DNA of 64,000 bases from Chrysomallon squamiferum (taxonomy: Eukaryota > Mollusca > Gastropoda > Neomphalida > Peltospiridae), in contig CM022679.1 of assembly GCA_012295275.1 (NCBI GenBank), forward strand, positions 19,718,342 to 19,782,341, read 5' to 3'. Of the stretch, positions 1-14,100 are shown in pieces (the first letter of the stretch is position 1; every line of letters starts with the position of its first letter). The translations under genes and the position numbers were made by a program. The notes beneath the pieces are model-generated. The model did not search any database and was not told the origin of the DNA. It saw nothing but the letters and a program-made list of their open reading frames with translations.

Positions 1-3000
1 GTTGTTTGTCATCTTAATGTAAGTTTGTCATCTCAGTGTTGTTTCTCATCTCAGAGTTGTTTCTCATCTCAGAGTTGTTTCTCATCTCAGAGTTGTTTGT
101 CATCTCAGTGTTGTTTCTCATCTCAGTGTTGTTTGTCATCTCAGTGTTGTCTGCCATCTCAGTGTTGTTTGTCAACTTAATGTAAATTTGTCATGTCAGA
201 GTTGTTTGTCATCTCAGTGTTGTTTGTCATCTCAGTGTTGTCTGTCATCTCAGTGTTGTCTGTCAGCTCAGTGTTGTTTGTCAGCTCAGTGTTGTTTGTC
301 AGCTCAGAGTTGTTTGTCATCTCAGTGTTGTCTGCCATCTCAGTGTTGTTTGTCAGCTCAGAGTTGTTTGTCAGTTCAGTGTTGTTTGTCAACTTAATGT
401 AAGTTTGTCATCTCAGTGTTGTTTGTCATCTCAGTGTTGTCTGTCAGCTCAGTGTTGTTTGTCATCTCAGTGTTGTTTGTCAGCTCAGTGTTGTCTGCCA
501 TCTCAGTGTTGTTTGTCAGCTCAGAGTTGTTTGTCAGTTCAGTGTTGTTTGTCATCTCAGAGTTGTTTGTCAGCTCAGAGTTGTTTGTCAGTTCAGTGTT
601 GTTTCTCATCTCAGAGTTGTTTGTCATCTCAGTGTTGTTTCTCATCTCAGTGTTGTTTCTCATCTCAGTGTTGTTTGTCAGCTCAGTGTTGTTTGTCAGC
701 TCAGTGTTGTTTGACATCTCAGTGTTGTCTGCCATCTCAGTGTTGTTTGTCAACTTAATGTAAATTTGTCAGCTCAGAGTTGTTTGTCAGTTCAGTGTTG
801 TTTCTCATCTCAGAGTTGTTTGTCATCTCAGTGTTGTTTGTCATCTCAGTGTTGTTTCTCATCTCAGTGTTGTGTGTCAGCTCAAAGTTGTTTGTCATCT
901 CAGTGTTGTTTCTCATCTCAGTGTTGTTTGTCATCTCAGTGTTGTGTGTCATCTCAGTGTTTTCTGTCATCTCAGTGTTGTTTGTCATCTCAGTGTTGTT
1001 TGTCATCTTAATGTAAGTTTGTCATCTCAGTGTTGTTTGTCATCTCAGTGTTGTTTGTCATCTCAGTGTTGTTTGTCATCTTAACGTAAGCTTGTCATCT
1101 CAGTGTTGTTTGTCATCTCAGAGTTGTTTGTCATCTCAGTGTTGTTTGTCATCTCAGAGTTGTTTGTCATCTCAGTGTTGTTTGTCATCTCAGAGTTGTT
1201 TGTCATCTCAGTGTTGTTTGTCAACTCATTGTTGTTTGTCATCTCAGTGTTGTCTGTCATCTCAGTGTTGTTTGTCATCTCAGAGTTGTTTGTCATCTCA
1301 GTGTTGTTTGTCAACTCAGTGTTGTTTGTCATCTCAGTGTTGTTTGTCAACTTAATGTAAATTTGTCATCTCAGTGTTGTTTGTCAGCTCAGTGTTGTGT
1401 GTCATCTCAGTGTTGTTTGTCAACTTAATGTAAATTTGTCATGTCAGAGTTGTTTGTCATCTCAGAGTTGTTTGTCAGCTCAGTGTTGTTTGTCATCTCA
1501 GTGTTGTTTGTCATCTCAGTGTTGTCTGCCATCTCAGTGTTGTTTGTCAACTTAATGTAAATTTGTCAGCTCAGAGTTGTTTGTCAGTTCAGTGTTGTTT
1601 CTCATCTCAGAGTTGTTTGTCATCTCAGTGTTGTTTGTCATCTCAGTGTTGTTTCTCATCTCAGTGTTGTGTGTCAGCTCAGAGTTGTTTGTCATCTCAG
1701 TGTTGTTTCTCATCTCAGTGTTGTTTGTCATCTCAGTGTTGTGTGTCATCTCAGTGTTTTCTGTCATCTCAGTGTTGTTTGTCATCTCAGAGTTGTTTGT
1801 CATCTCAGTGTTGTTTGTCATCTCAGTGTTGTTTGTCATCTTAATGTAAGTTTGTCATCTCAGTGTTGTTTGTCATCTCAGTGTTGTTTGTCATCTCAGA
1901 GTTGTTTGTCATCTTAACGTAAGCTTGTCATCTCAGTGTTGTTTGTCATCTCAATGTTGTTTGTCATCTCAGAGTTGTTTGTCATCTCAGTGTTGTTTGT
2001 CATCTCAGAGTTGTTTGTCAGTTCAGTGTTGTTTGTCATCTCAGTGTTGTTTGTCATCTCAGAGTTGTTTGTCAGTTCAGTGTTGTTTGTCATCTCAGAG
2101 TTGTTTGTCAGCTCAGTGTTGTTTGTCATCTCAGTGTTGTTTGTCATCTTAGTGTTGTTTGTCATCTCAGTGTTGTTTGTCATCTCAGTGTTGTTTGTCA
2201 TCTCAGTGTTGTTTGTCATCTTAACGTAAGCTTGTCATCTCAGTGTTGTTTGTCATCTCAGTGTTGTTTGTCATCTCAGAGTTGTTTGTCATCTCAGTGT
2301 TGTTTGTCATCTCAGAGTTGTTTGTCATCTCAGTGTTGTTTGTCATCTTAGTGTTGTTTGTCATCTCAGTGTTGTTTGTCATCTCAGTGTTGTTTGTCAT
2401 CTCAGTGTTGTTTGTCATCTTAACGTAAGCTTGTCATCTCAGTGTTGTTTGTCATCTCAGAGTTGTTTGTCATCTCAGTGTTGTTTGTCAACTCAGTGTT
2501 GTTTGTCATCTCAGTGTTGTCTGTCATCTCAGTGTTGTTTGTCATCTCAGAGTTGTTTGTCATCTCAGTGTTGTTTGTCAACTCAGTGTTGTTTGTCATC
2601 TCAGTGTTGTTTGTCAACTTAATGTAAATTTGTCATCTCAGTGTTGTTTGTCAGCTCAGTGTTGTGTCATCTCAGTGTTGTTTGTCAACTTAATGTAAAT
2701 TTGTCATCTCAGAGTTGTTTGTCATCTCAATGTTGTTTGTCATCTCAGAGTTGTTTGTCATCTCAGTGTTGTTTGTCAGCTCAGTGTTTGTCATCTCAGT
2801 GTTGTTTGTCGTCTCAGTGTTGTCTGTCATCTCAGTGTTGTTTGTCAGCTCAGTGTTGTGTGTCATCTCAGTGTTGTTTGTCAACTTAATGTAAATTTGT
2901 CATCTCAGAGTTGTTTGTCATCTCAGAGTTGTTTGTCATCTCAGAGTTGTTTGTCATCTCAGTGTTGTTTGTCATCTCAGAGTTGTTTGTCATCTCAGTG

Positions 3001-4290
3001 TTGTTTGTTATCTCAGTGTTGTGTGTCATCTCAGTGTTGTCTGCCATCTCAGTGTTGTTTGTCAACTTAATGTAAATTTGTCATGTCAGAGTTGTTTGTC
3101 ATCTCAGTGTTGTTTGTCATCTCAGTGTTGTCTGTCATCTCAGTGTTGTCTGCCATCTCAGTGTTTGTCAGTTCAGTGTTGTTTGTCATCTCAGTGTTGT
3201 GTGTCATCTCGGTGTTGTCTGCCATCTCAGTGTTTGTCAGTTCAGTGTTGTCTGCCATCTCACTGTTGTGTGTCATCTCGGTGTTGTTTGTCAGTTCAGT
3301 GTTGTTTGTCAGTTCAGTGTTGTTTGTCATCTCAGTGTTGTTTGTCATCTCAGTGTTGTTTGTCAGCTCAGAGTTGTTTGTCAGTTCAGTGTTGTTTCTC
3401 ATCTCAGAGTTGTTTGTCATCTCAGTGTTGTTTCTCATCTCAGTGTTGTTTGTCAACTTAATGTAAATTTGTCAGCTCAGAGTTGTTTGTCAGTTCAGTG
3501 TTGTTTCTCATGTCAGAGTTGTTTGTCATCTCAGAGTTGTTTGTCATCTCAGTGTTGTTTCTCATCTCAGAGTTGTTTCTCATCTCAGTGTTGTTTGTCA
3601 TCTCAGTGTTGTGTGTCATCTCAGTGTTGTTTGTCATCTCAGTGTTGTTTGTCATCTTAATGTAAGTTTGTCATCTCAGTGTTGTTTGTCATCTCAGTGT
3701 TGTTTGTCAGTTCAGTGTTGTTTGTCAACTCAGTGTTGTTTGTCATCTCAGTGTTATTTGTCAACTCAGTGTTGTTTGTCATCTCAGTGTTGTTTGTCAA
3801 CTCAGTGTTGTTTGTCATCTCAGTGTTGTTTGTCATCTCAGTGTTGTTTGTCATCTCAGTGTTGTCTGTCATCTCACTGTTGTGTGTCATCTCAGTGTTG
3901 TCTGTCATCTCAGTGTTGTCTGTCATCTCAGTGTTGTCTGTCATCTCAGTGTTGTCTGTCATCTCAGTGTTGTCTGTCATCTCAGTGTTGTTTGTCATCT
4001 CAGTGTTTGTCAACTTAATGTAAATTTGTCATCTCAGTGTTGTTTGTCAGTTCAGTGTTGTTTGTCATCTCAGTGTTGTTTGTCATCTTAATGTAAGTTT
4101 GTCATCTCAGTGTTGTTTGTCATCTCAGTGTTGTTTGTCATCTCAGTGTTGTTTGTCATCTCAGTGTTGTCTGTCATCTCAGTGTTGTTTGTCATCTCAG
4201 TGTTGTCTGTCATCTCAGTGTTGTTTGTCAACTTAATGTAAATTTGTCATCTCAGTGTTGTTTGTCAACTCAGTGTTTTTGTCAGCTGCT
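1..4290. repeat. 18-bp minisatellite array with higher-order structure (intronic)
   Basis: About 235 tandem copies of an 18-bp unit, consensus GTTGTTTGTCATCTCAGT, continuing off the left edge. Variant units (TCAG-C, TCAGAG, TCTGCC, TTCTCATC) recur in the same order, and roughly twenty punctuation units containing TTAATGTAA or TTAACGTAA divide the array into higher-order blocks of about 70 to 390 bp (for example near 177, 395, 736, 1012, 1351, 1552, 1832, 2221, 2420, 2617, 3067, 3458, 3658, 4014). Because 18 is a multiple of 3 and the unit lacks stops, several frames on both strands are open, giving Cys/Ser-rich or TNNTEM-like translations; these are artefacts. The array lies upstream of the first cadherin exon of the window, so it is most likely inside an intron of that gene. 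Confidence 0.97.
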
Positions 4291-4930
4291 TGTAAAAGTG
4301 ACTGGTCATGACACCTGTAGCGTGTGTGTTTAGTTTATTATTGTTTGTTTTTCTTTTATTTAATTTAATTTTGTTTTTATTTTGTTATTTTTTTTTTTTT
4401 TTGTGGTTTTTATTATTATTATTTATATTCTTTTTCTGGCTTTTTTAAATTACTTTATCTTTACTAATTTCATTAAGTTGGTTAGCTAGGTGGTATTTTT
4501 ATATTATTAATTTTTATGTGTTTAATGTTTTAATTTTATTTATTATTTATTTTATATTATTAATATTTATTTATTTATTTTTATTTATTTGTTATGTTTG
4601 TTGTTTATTTTGTTTTTTCTTTTCATCTTTCATTATTATTTATGTATTATTTCGGACTTTTGGTTTAACCTTTTTTTCATGTTCTGTAGTGATCAGTTGT
4701 TGTTTTTTCCTGTTGAAAATATTTCAGATTTCAGTTTTATTATTAAACACACAATTTCAAAATGATTCATAATACCTTAAAGATCTGAAATACTATTTAT
4801 TTTTAAATATTATTTCTCAATGCTTTGAAAACCATTATACAAGCATGCTAGATTCTAGTCCCAAGATTTTAAAAATTGATTAAGTTATGAAATATAATTC
4901 AATAATTATTAATATTTGATTTCAAAACTG

Positions 4931-4994
<64 letters not shown>

Positions 4995-5144
4995 TATTCA
5001 GTTTTAAATTATCTTTTTTAATATTGAAATATTTATAATATATTTAATTAGTTATTCCATACTTAGACAACATGATATTAAAATTAAATAAATAAATATA
5101 AAAATAGGACTTATTAATAAATTAGTGTTTTTCTTTCCTTACAG
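4291..5144. other. AT-rich intronic sequence with a (TA)n tract
   Basis: Very T-rich to AT-rich sequence between the end of the 18-bp array and the first cadherin exon. It holds a (TA)n/(CA)n microsatellite at about 4935-4997 and no credible coding sequence. The open frame near 4518-4772 is a poly-Phe/Ile translation of low-complexity DNA. Confidence 0.8.
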
Positions 5145-8100
5145 TTAACAGTTACTGCCACTGATGATTCTGTTAATCCGAAGACAGCCACAGCGCAGGT
5201 AGTCGTTGCAGTGGTGCGCAATCTCTACTCTCCTGTGTTTGATGTTTCACAGTTCACAGCCAGCATCAGTGACACTGACCCAGCAGGAACAGTCATCACT
5301 GTGGTCTCAGCTTACGATGAAGATGAAGATATTGAGAAAAATAAAAATGTGAGTGGGTAGGAAGGGTAACATTTGGTACATTTAAACTGAAAACTATGTG
5401 GATGTTTTTTTGGTTGTTGATGTTGTGCTATACTGACTGCATTTATTTTTAAAATTAAAAATAAATTTAACAAGGTGCCTTCTTATAATGACTAAAATAC
5501 AAAAACGAGTTTCATTTTTGAACTGATTTTTGCCAAAGTTTATACAGATTAATCAAACATCAAAGCTGAATAGATTAATAAAATATTTCTTACATGTGAT
5601 TAAACTAAATATAACTGTTGTGTTTTCTTTAGACTCCGAATGCCAAAATATCCTACAAGATTATTCATGAAAATCAGCTGGAATCACAATTTTTTGAAAT
5701 TACTGTCAAAGGAGAGATATTTATTGTGAAACCAATTCTACAAAGATATTCTCTGGGTTCAAGAATCACTGTAAGTGTTAATGAATTTTAAATGAAAAAC
5801 AGATGGGACTTTTTTTAATATGAAAGTGTTTTTCATTTCATTTTTGTATATAAATACATACAGGGTTAGTCAAAAGTAGTGCCCAGTTTGGTTCAGTTTG
5901 GTGACAATTCAGTAACTTTCTAAACTAACAGCAATAATTTAGAATTTTTTTTTTTTTTAAATTATGAATTATAGAAATTAATAATGCAAGACATTAATTA
6001 ACAACATGGCATCATAAGCCATACATAGACAGACACATACATGTCTACCTATTTGAGTGTGTGTCAAGAGCTCAGGTTTAAAATATTTAATATTTCTTTA
6101 TTATATTTTATTATTAATACAGTTTCTTGTTCGAGCAACTGATAATGGTTGGCAGCCCAAGTTTTCAGAGGTTCCAGTCATAGTTGATGTCACATACAGC
6201 AACGCTCATCTGGGAGAGCCTGGATTTATTCAGCCTCAATATCAGTAAGTTAGTCAGACTGAGCCACAGTTCATTTACTGAGTGATCTTTCTAGTTGTCT
6301 TTCTGAGATTTACACATTTGTTTTAATTATATGCAGTTAACAGCAGGGGGGATTACACTGTAATTGCAACTCACAAATAAGCCATCTGAATGAGTTTGAT
6401 TTCATTACAAATCCTTATCCTGACACTACATCCAGCTAAATATTTCCATTCCATTGTCTACTGAAATTCTGACAAGATGTTCACAACTAAAACTTCCTCC
6501 TTAGAATAAGACACATTTTTCACTTTACATTTCATTGTGATTACATTGAAAACAACAAAGAATGTCCATACTGCATTATTTGTTATAGAAAAACTGATGG
6601 CCTAAACTAAGTATGAAATAATATTGTACCCTAATGATCTAAATTTAGAAAATATTTTTGGATTAAATAAATTTTTTGTGTTAGATTTTTTACTTGAATT
6701 TTGATTCATTAATAAAATGAATGAATAATAATGTTAATAAAATAAGTTGATTAATGTTTCAGTTTGGAACTGTTTGAAAATGCTACTGTGGGCTCTCCCT
6801 TACTTCACCTCAACGTGGTAAACTATGAAAGACAAAAAGTTTTCTGTTGGATCAAAAGTGGAGATGATGAAAGAAATGGTAATATTATTTCTATAACTTT
6901 CTTTGACAATTTGTCAAGAAAAATAACTTGATCACAATTATCTTCTTAAAAGGAAAAGATTTTAATATGTTTCAAAATGTAAAACAATTTATAAAAAGAG
7001 ATTAAATTAATTATTTTTAAAGTGTCTTATTTCTACATTTATTTATTATTTTTCTTTTTATAGGATTTTGGCAAAACTTAAACATTAAACATTTTTATAT
7101 ATACTTATTGCACACACACACACACACACACATGAATACACACATACACACACAGAGGCATACAAAAATATAAATAAAAAACAACAACTGTATCACTCTT
7201 GTATATTTTTGTTTGATATTATTATAAAATTAGAATAATATGCAGTATACAAAGGGTAGCTTTAGTTGGTATTCATATCTAGAAAACATGCTATTTCAGA
7301 ATTTTTTGGATCACAAAAATATATGATTGTTGTATGTTAGGTGTGTTCTCAGTGGTAGTGACTTCCAGCTTGAAGGATTGCAATTTGACTTTGAAACAAC
7401 CTCTTGACAGAGAAGTCAGAGATTATTATAAGCTTATGATAGCTGTTGGGTCACTGGTAGATCCAGGACAGAATCGAAAGAAAAGACAGGCTGCTTTAAC
7501 ATACAGTAAGTTCAATGGGACTTTAACATACAGTCAGTTTAACATTACTTTAACACAGAGTAAGTTTAACATGACCCTAACATACAGTAAGTACAATGGG
7601 ACTTTAACATACAGTAAGTTCAATGGGACTTTAGCATACAGTAAGTTTAACAATACTTTAACACAGAGTAAGTTTAACATGACTGTAACATACAGTAAGT
7701 TTAACATTACTTTAACATACAGTCAGTTTAACATTACTTTAACACAGAGTAAGTTTAACATGACTGTAACATACAGTAAGTACAATGGGACTTTAACATA
7801 CAGTAAGTTCAATGGGACTTTAGCATACAGTAAGTTTAACAATACTTTAACACAGAGTAAGTTTAACATGACTGTAATACATAGTAAGTTTAACATTACT
7901 TTAACATACAGTAAGTTTAACATCTTTAGCATAAATTAAGTTTAACATGACTTTAACATACAGTAAGTTTAACATGACTTTAACATACAGTAAGTTTAAC
8001 ATGGCTTTAACACAGAGTAAGTTTAACATTACTTTAACATACAGTAAGTTTAACATGACTTTAACACAGAGTAAGTTTAACATGGATTTAACACAGAGTA

Positions 8101-11100
8101 AGTTTAACATGGCTTTAACATACAATAAGTTTAACATGACTTTAACATACAATAAGTTTAACATGACTTTAACATACATTAAGTTTAACATGGCTTTAAC
8201 ATACAATAAGTTTAACATGGCTTTAACACAGAATAAGTTTAACATGACTTTAACATACAGTAAGTTAACATGGCTTTAACATACATTAAGTTTAACATAA
8301 CTTTAACATACATTAAGTTTAACATGGCTTTAACACACATTAAGTTTAACATAACTTTAACATACATTAAGTTTAACATGGCTTTAACACAGAGTAAGTT
8401 TAACATGACTTTAACATACAGTAAGTTTAACATGGCTTTAATACAGAGTAAGTTTAACATGGCTTTAACATGGCTTTAACATAGAGTAAGTTTAACATGA
8501 CTGTAACATACAGTTAATTTAACATGGCTTTAATACAGAGTAAGTTTAACATGACTGTAATATACAGTAAGTTTAACATGGCTTTAATATATAGTAAGTT
8601 CAGTGAAGTCAACATGTAGGAAATTTGATATAACTTTATCAAGGCAGGTTTAAGAGTAAATAGCTGGTTTAATAATGACTTAAAATACAGCTCACCCTAA
8701 AATGTAAACTGTAGTGTTTAGTGTATATAGCAAAGACATATTTAATTATATATATTATTAAATGTTATAAATACAGTAATGTTAATAAAACTTTTTTTAA
8801 TTTTTTATTCTAGATACTTGGAAAGAGGCCGATATTTACATATACATTAATGATGTGAATGACAATGCACCTAATTTTGTGTTTCCACGTTATCCATCTG
8901 GCTACAACTGGCTCACATACTATGGAGCAGTGTCTAGATTTGCTAATCCACAACAAGTGATTCTCACTGTTTCGGTACGAGTAAAGACATACATAGCTTT
9001 CAATTGTAAACTTTGTAACAGGGGCAGATAGGTTTCTAACTTGGCTCATAATATCACTATCCTGGGAACAAACAACCAAGACATGGTTTCAAATCAAAGA
9101 GCTTTAGTACTAGGTAATCCCCAGAAATATTAAAGTACACATTGTAACACTGGCATCTTGAAGAAGGACAAATTGACCTAGCTTAATAAAACTGTATTTA
9201 ATTAACACAAATCAGAACAAACCAAACAAAAACAAAAACCCTGATGTTTAGATAAAAAGAAAATAATTATAAACAAATATATTCAACACAAAATATGATC
9301 AAATACATAATATCAATATATAGTTCATTTTAATGAACCCTGAGAAGAAGTCAATTATATGCATTTAAATATTAATATTAACTGTCAAAGTTCATTAGTT
9401 ATAACTTCCTTGAGTAAAACTGCTACAGTTCAGTATTCACATCCATATTATTACATGATATAATAATCATATCTTCCATTAGAAGTAACATAATATAAAA
9501 CTTATAAATGTATTAATATATTTCCACTCATTCTGATACTAATGAAATAATCTATCAATATAAAATGGGTGATCACTGAATCACTCAAGTCTTAAGAAAT
9601 TCTTGAAATTCATTCAGTACTAATTAATATTTTACCCAATCCCATGTGTTAAAAGTAATCTTTAACAAAAGCAGTTAACTTCAGTTTGGAATTTTAAGCC
9701 CACTGATTTTGTAGTAACAGAGGTTCTGTTGTTTTTTGTAGCAACACACATTAACACCAAATTAATGGGTGTGATTCCACACTGACCTATTTATCTGCTT
9801 TTAATCATTTTTACCACTTATGCTAACTAGAACCAGTTACATTGTATAAATCTTTATAAAAATCTCTATAAAAAGAATATCAGTTACCATATATATTAAC
9901 AATTACACATAAATATAAAACATGTGCAATATTATAAGTAGTGATGTCACACTAACCCCACATGACCAGTGTTGCCACCTAAACAGATATAATGACTATG
10001 CATCAGCTGTGTTTACTGAGAAAATACTCTTTGTATCAGTCATGTTTATTATTAAATATATTTTCATATGCAGATTAATACAGATCATGTTAATTATTAT
10101 AAACTGTTGCCACTAAACATATGCCAAGGCCTTACAAAAAAACTGTGCAGTAGCATATTCAAAACAAATAAAGTCCACAAGCAAAACTGGGGAGTAAAAT
10201 GCTTAGAATATATTGTCTCTTTTTTTATATACAATATCTTAATTACTTTTTCAGTAGACATATTAAAATTAATGCAGTAATCCCAAACTAATTACAGATT
10301 TCAGCTGACAGTAATCTAGGATCTTTTCTGTCAAGGACCAGAGCACAGTTCTTTCTCTCTGAGAACATTTCTCCCTGAACTCCAAGCAGCTGTTGCCATG
10401 TATGATCATGTCACATGACCATACAGTCCTGGTGCTGTCAAAGCTCCCAAATGGAGGCAGTGATAGCATCTTGCTAGCACTTACTCCCCAGATTACTTTT
10501 ATGAACTAATTGCTTTAAAAACATTAAATACTAACTTTATAGAAAAGGAAACACTGGTTATTTTTCAGTTCTATATATTCTGGAAAATATTAAAGTGTGG
10601 TTTCTCACATGAAGGGTTTCAGTATCATTTTGTCTTTAGAAAGAAAAGATGTATTTTTGTCTGAACTGAACTGATTTTCTTTTTTTCTTTTTTTTTGTGC
10701 ATGTGTGTGTGAGGTTATTCATAATTGTTATTTATTTACTTTTAATTTACATTTCAAATTTGTTAAATAATCTGACATTATATGAATTAAAAGAAATTAG
10801 CCTACCATTACAAAGGTAAAAATTAACATAATAATATTCTCAAAAAAATGTGTGTTTTATTCATACATGTATTATGCTATTCATTTACAGGCTACAGATC
10901 CTGATCTTGGCCCTAATGGAGACATAGAATATATTTTAGATCCAACAATTCTGAATGTTCCACCATTTGGTATTTCTAACGATGGTGGAGTTATCTATGC
11001 AGCCCAAGAAATTTACACAACTGTCACAAGTAACAACCAGTGGAAATACAAAGTGGTAGCCAAAGACAAACCGGTTGATTCCAAACCTCACCAGACTAAA

Positions 11101-14100
11101 GCACAGGTCATTGTGAGTAAAACTTTGCTTATCTTATCTTTTTTATTTATTTACTTACTTACTTATTAATTATTTTATTTCATTTTATTTATTTATTTAT
11201 TTAGTATATTTATTTATTTAAGTTACTTTATTTTATTTTAAATACCTTTTTTTTAAATTTATTTGTTTGATTTGACTTGATTTGTTTATTTATCAGTTTT
11301 TTGGACAGTTTCATTAAACAAGTGTTTTGAGATATTTATATATTTCACTATTTTTTTTTCAGATAAATTTAATTGAGGACTACAACCGATTTGTTCTGGT
11401 TATTGACAGTAGTAAAACTTCAGACATTATTGCCAAGAAAGAAGCTATTAAAAAGTAAGTATTATTTATAAATCATTTTAAGTTTCAACAATTATTTTAT
11501 TTTTATTATTTATTATTTATTTATTTTTTGTTTTATTATTAAACAGCATTTAAAGTCTGTGAATTCATTCCACAATACACAATAGATAATGAAATTAAAA
11601 GGAATCTTAAAACAATACATGAAATGTCTTTTGATTTAAATTGCAAAACACAGAAAAAAGCTGTCAGAAAATGCTTTATTAATATGCAATTGATTTAATA
11701 AAAAGATATTAATGGAAGGCTTAATGTTATATTTATTACTGTTCTTTGCATTTGTATGTTATTATTTTCACATTTCAGACTTCTGCAAGAAGAATTGGGA
11801 TACATAGTGATTATTGAAAAAATCCAGAGCAAACAAACCATTAACAAAGATGACAATATAAAATTGGAATCAGATTCGTGAGTATTTTATCAGAAATTTG
11901 AAGTCATTCAGTGAAATTTGACATATGTTTAATGAAGATATTGTTTAAAATATTTTGATGGAAAATCCTATCAGTATTCTGAGTGAAATAAAACATTTTC
12001 TTCATCATCATCTATGTCCTCCTGTAGTGTTCCGTTGATGGATGAAAACCTGTGCATGTTGTTTCAACATTTTCTTACATCCTCTGACTGACAGTTCTGT
12101 TCCCAGCACTATCCAGTCCATCACACGTCCACTGTCTACTGATCTTCCTCTAGACTGCTTCCCTTTGCATGGTACCCATGTGGTGATACATGAGATCCAT
12201 CTCTTCTTTTATTCTACTGATATCCACTTCCAGCTTGACCTGTTGACTCACATCTGTGACCTTTATTTTCTCTCTTGCAAATGAAAGATTATGAGCAGTA
12301 TAAATTTTATCCAACAAAATATCTATTTTGTATCATATTAAGAACTGTTTATATTAAAATTATTTGTTATCATGATCATTTAGATTTATCCCAATATATT
12401 TTGTATTCTTGTTAATTCTGGCAATAGTGTTTTAATGTTAGCTGTATCTTTGAAAAATGTGATACATTTTTTCACTTTTTTTCCAGTACTGATGTAGTTT
12501 TTGTATTAGTGGGGAAAGAAATTGAAAATGATTATCAACTGCTGCGCAATACAGACCCATTGACAAAAATTAGGTAAGACAATTTCACCAAGAATTTAAA
12601 CATCGAGAGTCATGCATGTATGTTCCTCTTCTGTTGGATTGAACTGTATAATTATCTATAACATTAGGTGTAATCTAGTTTAACTAAATATACATTTTAT
12701 TCCTTTAAGTTTTGGTTTAACTTCATTATGGAGTTTAACATTTTGTTGTAGAATTATGTCTGATGGCACTATAAGAAAACTGGGTGAAGGACTCAAGAAG
12801 CTGGCAATAAATGTTTATAATGTGCGACAGCCACATCCTGAGACAAATATCATTGTAAGGACAATGACAAAGTCTTATATCTGGTGGGTGACAAACCCCT
12901 GGGCAGCACTCATAGCTGTTGCTGTCATGATTATTCTCATCTGCGTCACCTGTTTCGTAGTTATTGTCTTCTCATACTCTAGGTGAGTCAAATCTTAAAT
13001 AATTATTACTAAACTTTTTAGGAAGAAACTCTCAATAAATGCACTTTCATTTAAACACATATTCTTCTATTTTTAACAGTATATTTTGTTAATTATTTTT
13101 TTTAATTCATTCATTTTTGCATTGTTTTTATCTCACAAATGTTGTATTAGAAAAAGAGGTTGGTAACATCATTTAGTGGTTGATAGGCATATTTGATTAT
13201 TGTATAAAAAAATATTAAGTTCAAAGCATTTATGTAGATGATAATTGATCAGTTAAAACACCCTGATCAAAATATAAAATACCATCATTTAGATCCTTTT
13301 ATGCTGTTATCACTTTTTTCAGTTCACAATAGCTGATAAAAATCCTACTTGAACCATTAGTTATTAATTATTTCAAATACCAATGCTATTTTGTTTTTAT
13401 TCAAGGTATATGAATTATCTCCGCAAGTACAATGAATACCAAATACAGCGTTCTTCTACATATCTCCACACCTCACTGCTTCATCTACAGCCAGATTTAT
13501 TCATGGCACCAGATGTACTCAAACATGTGGCATCATGTCCAGATTTGTCCAATACTTCACTGGATTACAATGAAAGACCACCATACAGTTACCTCAGAGA
13601 ATACGAAGAACAGGTAGGTTGAAAATTAAAGTGATAAAAAAATAATAACCTTTTGTTTTTATTTGGACTTTTTTCAGTTCTGAAGATTTTAACATATTCA
13701 GACTGAGAACTCTGCCTAAAAACATTCAATGATTTGATAAAGTGGAATCATTCAAATCAAATTTTTTTCTTCTTTTTTTGTTTCAGAAAAATGTTGTAAT
13801 TACAATATTGATAGTTATATGACCTTTTAAAATAAGTCCTACATATTTGTAGTTAAATTTTAATTCTGTTTTTTATTTCAGAGTTTAAATATATATGTGC
13901 CAGCATCTGATGTGGATCAAGACTGTGATGACTTGACAGTTGATGATGATATTCCATCAATCTCCAACCTGTGTAGTGAAAACCATGCAAAAGCTGTTGT
14001 GAATCCTCTCTTTGAATAGTAACATTTAATATAACTAATTTTATTTTTTCATTTATAAAAACAGACATAGAACATAACAGCAATTTTTAACCTAAATGTA

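Noticed and set aside
177-4091. Many long open frames on both strands (Cys/Ser/Gln-rich plus strand, TNNTEM-type minus strand)
   Set aside because: They are forced by an 18-bp, stop-free tandem unit; three or more frames are open at once, and each ends at the same punctuation units. No splice or start context supports coding.
1-4290. CRISPR array
   Set aside because: Contiguous 18-bp units with no unique spacers, in an intron-bearing eukaryotic locus.
7723-8460. Minus-strand MLNLLYVKV-type open frames
   Set aside because: Antisense translation of the 27-bp array; periodic and without independent support.
9030-10490. Possible LTR or other transposon in the 1.9-kb cadherin intron
   Set aside because: Composition patches only; no terminal repeats, primer-binding site or coding remnant could be identified.
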